A DNA stretch of 64,000 nucleotides from NCBI GenBank assembly GCA_010279815.1, contig QEOQ01000455.1, forward strand, positions 196,991-260,990. The letters run 5' to 3'. Positions 55,541 through 64,000 of the stretch are shown here, piece by piece. The stretch is from Brachionus plicatilis (lineage: Eukaryota; Rotifera; Eurotatoria; Ploima; Brachionidae). The translations under genes were made by a program, and so were the position numbers. Below the pieces are notes generated by a model. The model made no database searches. It was not told where the DNA came from and worked only from the letters and a program-made list of their open reading frames with translations. Each line of letters starts with the position of its first letter. Position 1 is the stretch's first letter.

Positions 55541-55843
55541 TTTAAATTTAAATATATTTGCATCAATGTGTTAGTTTTTTCCTATTAAAACATCATATTC
55601 TTCTCCAACACTTGAGCCAGATGTTGTGCAAGTAGCTGTACAATTGGATTTTACACAAGGCCATGAATAAAGGTCATACTAAAACACTGACCCTAAATTT
55701 CTGAAAATTTTCTGACCCCCACTTATTTTACAAAAATATTTTCAAAAGTTTTAACATATCATTTAGTTTTGAATTATCTGTACATGGGTTTAGGAAATTT
55801 GAAAAATAAAATTGGGTTATATACTTAAAAATACATTGTAACA

Positions 55844-56014
55844 CAGTGCAGCATACTTTTTAGAACCTTTACCTAAAATAATTTTCTCATGTAAAAATAA
55901 GACAAAATGAAACAACAATAAGATTTAAATTGATCATTGATTTGATTTTCTAAAAAGAAAAAGAAAATAAAGATTTTATTTTGGATGTTTAAAGTGCAAC
56001 AAAGTATGTTGCAG
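55844..56014. mobile_element. Miniature element family GCAACATAC (171 bp)
   Basis: The left end GTGCAGCATACTTTTTAGAA pairs with the right end GCAACAAAGTATGTTGCAG. The interior (AACAACAATAAGATTTAAATTG) matches 18664-18760. It is the most compact complete copy of the family, and is non-coding. Confidence 0.65.
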
Positions 56015-56039
56015 TATTTTTTTAAGTATTTTTTATGTG

Positions 56040-56494
56040 GGCTAGTAGAAAGATGATGAAAGATCTGAGATGCCAAGTAGTTGTATTTTAAAGTCTCAAT
56101 AAATGAGAGTTTTGATTTTAAATAAAGTTGTTCAAAATTGAAGATTTATAGACATTTTAAAATATTTGACATATGACATCTACTCTTAAGCCCTATCATT
56201 TGTCTTAACAGATTGTTTGTTTGTGCAATGTTAAGATACTCTAAAAGAACCATATCATTTACAATTGATATTCTTTCCACATAAGTTTATTTTATCCTGG
56301 ATTTTGATCTTTTTATGTGAAAATATCATACAAAATGTTTTAGACCAATTGATATCAAATTTGTTATAAAAACACCAATTACTATGGTTGTCAAAGTTTT
56401 TATCAAATTTTACAAGAACTCTTTCTAAATCCTTATCTGAGTGACTGATTTTCCAGCCATCAGCAAACATTTTTCTACTAGATATCTTTAACAC
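56040..56494 (-). pseudogene. LINE RT remnant (after the catalytic box)
   Basis: Minus-strand 56494-56255 reads KMFADGWKISHSDKDLERVL, NHSNWCFYNKFDINWSKTFC and MIFSHKKIKIQDKINLCGKN. FADG stands where F/YADD is expected, so the catalytic Asp pair is broken. The following thumb is readable in pieces (NNLLRQMIGLRVD) down to about 56040. It belongs to the same LINE type as 25061-25596. A hAT-type right end (TTAAACAACTCTG, 56501-56513) abuts its 5' side. Confidence 0.65.
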
Positions 56495-57164
56495 TATTTT
56501 TTAAACAACTCTGCTTTGACCTTTAAAAAATATAACTATTTGAAGGTTTCTTTAGAAAAATGAAAATCTTGAAACTTAAACAGTGATAAAGCTAAAATTT
56601 TACCCTTTTTGAGTCAAACAACTACATTTTTAAAGAGGCAATGTCTACCTACTTGAAAAGAGTAATTAAATATCTGACTCTTTATTTTACTCTCAAATTA
56701 ATAACAGCATTTGAGATCATAATTAGAAAATAATCTGAATTTTTTTCCTACAACAAAAAATGCATAAATTCTTATATCTTGGTATAAATTTTTTAAATGA
56801 TCAGGTTACATAAATTCGGATAAAGTGTAAAAATTTATCCTACTTTGTACAATCTTATCATTTACTTGAGAATATTGATTCTTTTTATTTGCCACTTAAA
56901 TACCAGGAGCTAATAGTTAAGTGCTGAATTAATTTTTAAATAGATTTTATTTATTCATGATAAAATAATTCCATCATTAATTATTAATAAGAGACACTAA
57001 ATTAAAGCTGTTTAATTGTGTTAAAACAAGTAATCTTTTTTATTCTATAAAGCATTACTTATCTTAAATTCATTCATACTTAAATAATAAAATTTCTTTT
57101 ATTTTCACAAACATTTGGTTTAATTTTTTTAGTTCCAAGTAAAAAAATAATTTTAAGTTAATTA

Positions 57165-57260
57165 TTTATTTATTTATTTCATTGAACGTCTTGAAGGCGG
57201 TGTAAAGTTAAAAGATTAAAGAAAAAAGAAAAAAATAACACAAAAAATTAGATAGTTTCT
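57165..57260 (-). repeat. LINE 3' end (hairpin plus AAAT tail)
   Basis: On the minus strand TTTACACCGCCTTCAAGACG is followed by TTCAATGAAATAAATAAATA. It is the same family as 12253-12420 and 20975-21035. No coding domain is recognisable upstream. Confidence 0.5.
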
Positions 57261-57635
57261 AAGTAAATATATAAGAGAAATGTTAATTTTTTTTTTCTTT
57301 TTTTTAATTCAACAAAATTATTATTTATTTTGGCAAATTGAAGTTCATGATCATTATCAAATGATCAAAACTTAATTGATTAAAATCTTAATAAAAATGA
57401 TGATATTAGCTTTTTTTAATTTGTTTTAAAATTAAACATAAGATGTTTATTATTTAAAAAAAGAAAAAAATTTCTTTTTTTTCTATATGATCTCTAATTG
57501 ATTGCTCTAAAATCTTTATTTGAAAACTTTTAAGACAAATTAAAAATCGACATTAAGTTATCAAAATTATGACTTTAAATAATATTTTAATATTAATTAA
57601 AATATTGAATATTCTTTTTTTAACTTCTAAATAAT

Positions 57636-57700
57636 TTATTTATTTATTTGTTTGTGTGAACCAAGCTAATGCTCCTTCAGAATAAAAATTTGTAAAAAAA
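57636..57700 (-). repeat. LINE 3' end (hairpin plus AAAT tail)
   Basis: On the minus strand TTCTGAAGGAGCATTAGCTT is followed by GGTTCACACAAACAAATAAA. It is closely related to the 3' end at 53782-53838. Confidence 0.55.
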
Positions 57701-60180
57701 AATAATTCATCTTAATTTTTAAATTTACATTCAATCTTCGAAAAACTGGATCTAGTCTTAAGGTTAACCATAGTTAACTTAAAATGCAAACAATTCTTGT
57801 TCTCGGGTTTTGTGAACTATTAGTTCACATAATTTTTTTGTTCACGTAAAGGTGAATCAAAATAGAATTATGTGAACAAATTTAATAACATTATTTAATA
57901 GAATGCCTTGTGGATTTTAATAAAGAAATTATAAATAAAAGAAATTATGAATTGCTTGAATTATGTTTAGATGGATTTTAGATAAACAATAATTAATTAA
58001 ATTTTTAAAAACAAAAAATTAATTGACAAAAAAATATTTTATTTTTAAAATAAATAGTTGCCGAAAAATTAATCAGTGCCTCTATCTTTTTTTACTTTTA
58101 GAAATTCTACGTTATTTTCTCAACATTTTTTTTTCCACTAATTATTGATTCTAATTTTTTTTCTATTCCACGTTTTGAGTGTAACCTGCCTGCCACTCAA
58201 AGTTAAAGACACTTTTATTAAACTTTTACAAACAAAATCGTTAATCTATTTTATTTTAAAATATTTCTTATAATATGCTATTTGTGAGCACTTAATAGTA
58301 ATCTTCAAACTTACTATTAAAATTTGATCAAGTTGGCCATGAATTTATTCAAATTAAAAAAAAAAGAGATAATTTTTTGCTTGAAAACAGGTCTGGTACG
58401 CGCTTTGACTTATAAATATAAAAAATAAAAATTAAAAAAAAAAAAAAAAACTTTCAAGAAATTCAAAATAAATAAAATTTTTCTCATAACCTTCTTTTAA
58501 ATTTCTAAACCATTTATTTTGGGCATTTAAAAAATTCTAATTTAATTTTTTTTCGAAATTGAGAAAATTTGACTGAAATGAAGAACTAAATTTTAATAAA
58601 ATTGATAAAAACAAATATTTTATTTGTTTTAATCAAACATTTTTCTAATTACCCTAAAAAGGACTTATTGTAAAAAATCATGGAAAAATGCCTCCAAAGT
58701 CTAAAAAAATGTATCTGATCAACTTGTTTGTCATCCTCGACACCGAGAGGTTTCTTGTCTGATAGAGATAATTAAATTCATTTTAATAAATAGCGAACAG
58801 TCAGAAGAGAAGGATATAGAGAAATAGAAAAAAATGCAAGCTAACAGAAAAATAGGTGACTTAGTTAAAAAGCTTAAGTTCAAGAAATTCAAAACTTATG
58901 TGCTACCTGAATTTTTAATAAAATCAAAAAAATTTTATGCTCTTTCAGAATATATATAATTATAAAAATATTTTAATTTTATAATTGAATACTTGGATCC
59001 GAAAAAACTACAACTTTTTAAAGGATTAGTTATTTTTAGATCCCTGGTTAAAGATTTTTTTTTTGAGCCTCCCAAAAAAATTGAAATTTAAGGTTTCAAA
59101 GAACGTAGTTTACGAAATTCAAGTCGAAAAATTACAAAGGAACTTTGTAAAAAATCCCAAATAAAAAACTAGTTTTATTAAAAAAAGCCAACAGGACAAA
59201 ATTAAAAATATCTTTGAAAGATATTTTAATATCTATTTTAATAAAATTAAATCATTTACTAAAATTTATAAAGAGTTTTTCGGATTATTTTTTCTAAAAA
59301 TTGAAAAAACCTTGATGTACTTTTAAAAATTGTCGTCAATCGATGGTTGGAAAGAGTAAGCGCCAAAATTGTTAGTAAATTGTAAAGATACCTAAAATCA
59401 TAAGCTTGACAATTTAACCATATTCGAGCCATTTTCAGTCTATCGTTCTATCGGATTTTTTAAAAAGAAAAAAAGTATTTAAGTTTTATGAAAAGTATTT
59501 AAGTTTTAAAATAAAAATATTTATTAAAAAATACTCTTATTTTTTAAATGAAAACAACTTATTTAATAAGACAAAATACGAAAAACTAATTTTTCGAAAA
59601 CTTCCGGAACTATACATTCTAAAGAACGCTTTTATAATATTTGTTCTGTATCTGTTTCGAGTTAATTCAGATAAAAAAAATTAAATAAATAAAAAAAAAT
59701 TAAAAAAGATAAATCTAAACAAATAATGACATGTTTTGGCATCTTGAAGTTGCTGATCAATTCAAAGAGTTTATTTTATTTAACTATTTTATTTAACATT
59801 AAGATTCTTATTAGATTCTTTGATAGAAATAACAAAATAATCTTTTTTTAATTTTTTCAATTTTAATAATGCGAAGCAAAGTTAAGTCTTAATCAAGAAA
59901 CTTAAGTCTCTCTTTTCAAACAAGATCTTACTAATTAAGAAAATCTCAAATAAGAATTGAATTATTGTTCTTTTCAAAATCTGTTAATTTCTTTGGGTTA
60001 AACAAATTAGGAATGTCTTTTAAAACTACATGTAAAATCTTTTGATATCTCATCTAAGAATCAATCCTTCATTAAAAATTCCTCAAGATTCTAAATATGA
60101 ATTTTCATGGAATTATTAGATAAATTTTTTAAAAAAATCTTATTTTAATTAATAATTTTGTTATTGATCGTTTATGTTTA
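57701..60180. other. AT-rich stretch without a gene
   Basis: A small inverted repeat around 57815-57880 (TGTGAAC, GTTCACATAATT and AATTATGTGAAC) may be a miniature-element fragment. A block near 59040-59130 is distantly like 49550-49650. No ORF is supported. Confidence 0.3.
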
Positions 60181-60440
60181 TCCTTCAATCATTTCAAAAC
60201 ATCTATTTTAAACATTAAAAATATAATTTTTCTTAAGTCAGTTAAAATTTTTGTTAGATTTTTTTTGATTTATAAAATTTTTACAAATCAATTAATTAAA
60301 CTTTTTTTTTATAGTCTTTTTATTTTTTGATACAAAACATTTTTAAATATTGCATTTTAATAAATTTTTATTTCAATTGAAATAAATGAAGAGTTAATTA
60401 GTATATTAAATAGATAAGGGCACTAGCCTGTTGATTAAAC
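60181..60440 (+). repeat. Dispersed repeat R1, copy 2
   Basis: Shares ATCCTTCAATCATTTCAAAA, TTACAAATCAATTAATTAAA, AATTGAAATAAATGAAGAGT and GATAAGGGCACTAGCCTGTT with 15476-15752, in the same order and orientation, with diverged spacers. Confidence 0.6.
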
Positions 60441-60853
60441 TTTAAAAAAATCTATTTTCTCGAAATAATTATTGATTGTGAAGTTTCATGCTAATCTTCC
60501 AAATGTTTAAGGGAAATTGAAGTTTATGATCAAATTAAAATTTCAAATCAATAATTTACAATTAAGATTGAAAAAAAAATTGTCTTTTTTATAAATTCTT
60601 TAGCTTTATTATACATAATTTGTTTAATCTTTGACTAAGAAAAAATTAAAGATTAAATATTATTCTTTATTTTTTTTATTTTAATTAAAATTAAAATATC
60701 ATTTAAAGGGTTTGTTTGAGCCATAATTTGGATAACTAATAGTGAATAAAAATTTGTCCTTAAGGTTTTTAAATGTAGATTTTTAAAGAATCATTTAAAG
60801 ATCAATTAGAAAAATGTTTTTTTTCCTCAAGAAATTGAACATTTAGGGTTTAG

Positions 60854-61656
60854 TTAACACGATATTTTTTATCCCGATATTTTCCTCAAAAGCCCGATAT
60901 TTTTTATACCTCCGGTGGTGTCATAAACGCTGATAACTTGATAGTGTCTATGTTCCTTGTTGCATAGCTGGTTGGTCTGGGTTTCTCATTGAAATTAATT
61001 TTCTTTCTTAGTGATAAATCTTCTCCATTCTGTCACTTTGTCCAAGCAACTCCAATTTTTCTTGTCTTGTCAAGATTTTGGTCCAAGATTACCCTATTGA
61101 TTGTACTTTCAATCGAATCAATGCCATGTTGGTTTGTATCATCCATTTCTTCTCCTTCAAAACAAATTTTCTCTTTCTTTCTTTAGAATTCTCATCAGCA
61201 TCAGCATCAACTTCTTCAAATTCATCCAAAAAGTTATGATTGTCCAAAAAATCCGCATCATCATCATCTGAAGCTATAGATTATGTCATCAGTGTTTCTC
61301 AAGGCTTCAAGGGCCTTTAGGGCAGCTTATCTTTAAGACATTTCAAATTTTTGACTATTTTAATTTCAAATTATTTTATTTATTTTATTTAAACAGTTAA
61401 TAATCAATTTTGGCAAAATGTAAATAAAATTAAGTAATAAATTCAAAAAGTGTCAAATTGACACCGCCGGTTTTTATAGGTATATTTTTTTGGCATGAAA
61501 ATTCAATTTTTTTGATCCAAAATTTCAATTTTTTTTTGTTTTTGATACCAAGTAAATTTTGTGAAATAAAATTACTAAAAACTTTTTTCCAAAAAAAATT
61601 TTTAAGATTTGCACTCAAAAATTGTCAAATTGACACCGCGGTCCCTTGAGTGTTAA
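60854..61656 (-). mobile_element. piggyBac-like element, broken
   Basis: The right limit reads CCCTTGAGTG followed by TTAA (61653-61656), the target site of piggyBac elements. Two direct copies of TGTCAAATTGACACCGC (about 61450 and 61623) mark a subterminal repeat. On the minus strand an acidic, transposase-N-terminus-like frame follows (SDDDDADFLDNHNFLDEFEE, about 61275-61200). Further pieces in other frames read MDDTNQHGIDSIESTINRV and NFNEKPRPTSYATRNIDTIK. A TTAACAC at 60854-60860 could be the other end, but its TIR match is weak. No catalytic region is present. Confidence 0.45.
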
Positions 61657-63023
61657 AAAAAGAAATAAAAAAGCTTATTTCATCATTTAAATTGAGATTT
61701 TGATTTTTTAAATGTTGATCTTTTGATCATGATCATGGATTTCAAACTGCCAAGTTTAAAAATACAATTCTATTTCACTCATTAAACTTAACAAAATTGA
61801 GTTTTATTAAATTTGATTGTGAAAAACACGAAACAACAAATGCTTCAATAAATTTTAAAAAATAATATTTTTTTTTTTTAAATATAGTTCGGTAAAGCCT
61901 TGGCAAAAAAATAAACTTTTTATTTTATTTTTATGCGGTTTTTAAAAACTAAGCTATTCTCGAAAGAATTTTAAAAATATTAAATAATCTTTGAACTTCA
62001 AGGAACCAACTTGCCTCCAATATGGTGCAGGAGGCATAAAGTATTGGATAGAATTTGTCATCAGAGACTTAATGCCACTAACTTAAAATCTTATAATGAA
62101 AATTTACAAAGAGGATATTTACATATTCACTGCAAAAAAATAAATCAATTTATTCATAATAAAAAAAAAAAACAAAATTCAAAAATTAATAAGGTTATGT
62201 GTAAAAAAAAATTATAAATATTTAAGAAATGTAAAGAATGATGCAAGGTAACTTTAATCAACACTTAAGACTCGTGATACATTAAAATATGATTAAAAAA
62301 AATGGAAAATTACAGACATATTTTTTTTGTTTTTTTTTATTAAAATAATAGATAGGGGAGGACCCCGGGCAGTTTGTAATGGTAATTAACCTTCCTTTCA
62401 CCCCATGTTAAGTAGCTTTGATAATTAAAAAAAATGAGCAAAATTTTGTTCAATTTAATTACAAAATAAACAGATGAAAACTTTTTTTTTTTTGGATCAC
62501 TTGAAAAATAAAAATTTGAATAGAGCATATTAAATTTAGAATGAATTTAAAATAAGATTTTTTTTAGGAGATGAGAGATATTATTTTTCATATCTGTAAA
62601 AATTACCCTTTAAAGTACAATTTTAAAATGTTATTTAATAATTTTTTTATCGCGCAAAAGCTATTCGCATCACTAGTAACTCTTTATTCTAAATATGGCA
62701 TTTTCGTCAGAATTTTTTTAAGATTTTTTGATTATAAAAATTAATTAAAATAAATAGTGAATAAAATTCTATAGTAAAAAATGTTTCTTTTTCCTTTAAT
62801 TGTCCCTTTTCTTCTCAATATGTCCACCACTATAAGCATCACTGGACGCTCTTTAGGTCTCTTCAAAATAAATAACTGTTCTAAATCAAAATAGTAAAAA
62901 ATAATAAATCTTTTAATAATATTTGATTCACAGAATTTTACAAAAAATTAAAAATTAATTTAAAAACATAATTTTTCTGCCAATTTTTGAGTTTTATCAA
63001 ATTATTAACAACTTTGGTTTATT
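61657..63023. other. AT-rich stretch with one unassigned ORF
   Basis: A 68-codon plus-strand ORF (62011-62217) reads MPPIWCRRHKVLDRICHQRL then NATNLKSYNENLQRGYLHIH before becoming Lys-rich. Its first 40 residues have non-random composition, but no family is recognised. A G/C-rich patch (GGGAGGACCCCGGGCAG) lies at 62354-62370. Confidence 0.2.
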
Positions 63024-63421
63024 AGCTGGCAAGATTTTTGTTTCATGAATACATTTTTTACCTTAGATTTATATAGTATTTTTTAAAGTAAAAATTATAT
63101 ATTTTTTTTGACATATAAATAATACTTTTAATATTTTCATTCACTTAATTTTTTTTTTCTACTAAAAATTATTTTCATTATTAATTTTTCATTGAACAAA
63201 ATAAATCTAAATATTTAAAAATATATTCAAGCTTTGTATTTTGATTGTTAAAAGATTATTAATAAATGGATAATGATTAAAATATTGAAAAAAAAATTAA
63301 GTGAATTAGAATATTAAAAGAATTATTGATATGTCAAAAAAAATATATAAAATTTACTTTAAAAAATACTTTATAAATCTAAGGTAAAAAATGTATTCAT
63401 GAAATAAAAATCTTGCCAGCT
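63024..63421. mobile_element. Miniature TIR element with about 150-bp arms
   Basis: Starts AGCTGGCAAGATTTTTGTTT and ends AAATAAAAATCTTGCCAGCT. The arms continue through CATGAATACATTTTTTACC, TTAGATTTATA, TATTTTTTAAAGTAAA and CACTTAATTTTTTTTT with few differences. No convincing TSD was found. It is non-coding. Confidence 0.75.
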
Positions 63422-63489
63422 GAATATTTTAGAATAAATTTGAATTGTAGAAATTTGTCTTTCTTTTGATGACTGCCGTCAATAAAATT

Positions 63490-63578
63490 ATCAAATAAAG
63501 ATTTCAATGTTTTGAAGTGTGCTGCTCATTAATTTGAAAAAAAAGTCCAATCTGACTTGAACTTTTGACAGACTCTGA
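63490..63578. mobile_element. Fragment of the 10128-10588 hAT miniature family
   Basis: TTTTGAAGTGTGCTGCTCAT, then TCCAATCTGACTTGAACTTT and a CAGACTCTG end, match the right part of 10128-10588 (about 10497-10588). The left end is absent. Confidence 0.5.
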
Positions 63579-64000
63579 AAAATTTTTCACCAAAATATTT
63601 GCTTACCTTAATCTTTTATTCAGAATGAAAAATCGATTGAAAAAATTTGAATCGACTTATTAATTTTGCCAATCGATTGCCATTCGGACAGGCTCTGAGT
63701 TTTCATACAATTTTTTTCCTCAAAAATAAAAATATACAATGATATATATAATACAATGAATTACTCTACGATGAACAAAGAAAAAAATAAAAGATGAGAA
63801 AAAAAATGGAATAGTCGAATCTATAAAATTTTGCCTAAACAAAGAGTACCGGGAAGAAACAAGAAGAAAAAAAATACAGTTACTTACCAAAGCCTTCTGA
63901 AGAAACCACCCATCTCACCCATTTTATTATTTTTTTTTTGCATAATTTTAGATTATCAAAAACAAAACAAAATTCGGATTATTATTTATGTCAATATTAA

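Larger units (their letters stand above)
53782..55545 (-). mobile_element. LINE retrotransposon with 3' hairpin and AAAT tail
   Basis: Minus-strand LINE, truncated at the 5' end inside the endonuclease (about 55545) and ending in TTCTGAAGGAGCTTTAGCTC (stem GGAGC/GCTC), GGTACAGAAAACAAATAAAT and more AAAT. Coding parts are at 55076-55540 and 54157-55107, with a C-terminal remnant (FHSIPLVERLVKEYKEGFES) near 54060-54120. A separate tail of the same family is at 57636-57700. Confidence 0.85.

Noticed and set aside
61430..61649. 62-63-codon ORFs on both strands
   Set aside because: They lie in the piggyBac-like subterminal region between its direct repeats and show no motif.

Overview
This is a strongly AT-rich metazoan-type nuclear window with one clear host gene in 64 kb: an intron-less rhodopsin-class GPCR at 2904-4076 on the minus strand. 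Everything else that can be assigned is transposon-derived: LINEs with APE endonuclease and YADD reverse transcriptase, hAT, MULE, Tc1/mariner-like and piggyBac-like DNA elements, one gag-only LTR element, and many terminal-inverted-repeat (TIR) miniature elements. A small, AT-rich invertebrate genome fits, and a monogonont rotifer such as Brachionus is plausible. Nothing in the window proves the taxon. There is one 180-base assembly gap (17270-17449). I see no rRNA, tRNA or CRISPR.

Layout. 1-7.3 kb: a MULE-like miniature element (629-1281), a first PHD-finger TIR element (1908-2733), the GPCR, a second type of PHD-finger TIR element (4718-6375), and two miniature elements. 7.3-22 kb: mostly non-coding AT-rich DNA with hAT, MULE-like and palindromic miniature elements, a Tc1/mariner fragment, LINE tails, the gap, and a perfect 234-bp duplication. 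22-26 kb: a plus-strand LINE fragment, then a minus-strand LINE split by a MULE (23765-25051). 28.8-32.2 kb: a three-layer nest of TA-flanked element, LINE and hAT. 32.5-39.6 kb: a 415-bp miniature element and scattered LINE and hAT remnants. 39.6-44 kb: two hAT-ended elements, one holding a LINE with a long open ORF and the other holding a second copy of the first PHD-finger element. 44-53 kb: sparse, with a 131-bp hAT miniature element and a TIR element with a short coding segment. 53-57.7 kb: the gag-only LTR element and minus-strand LINEs. 57.7-64 kb: a piggyBac-like end and a 398-bp long-armed miniature element.

How it fits together. Target-site duplications (TSDs) can be read directly for many elements, so insertion order can be reconstructed. 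Six elements with different TIRs all have perfect 9-bp TSDs, and one of them carries MULE transposase sequence. Four or five hAT-type elements have 8-bp TSDs. The most unusual items are the TIR elements whose only coding capacity is a short PHD-type zinc-finger protein. Two divergent families are present. Their proteins share a layout (short helical segment, then a C-terminal C4HC3 finger), and no transposase is visible. I regard this as the best candidate for an undescribed system here.
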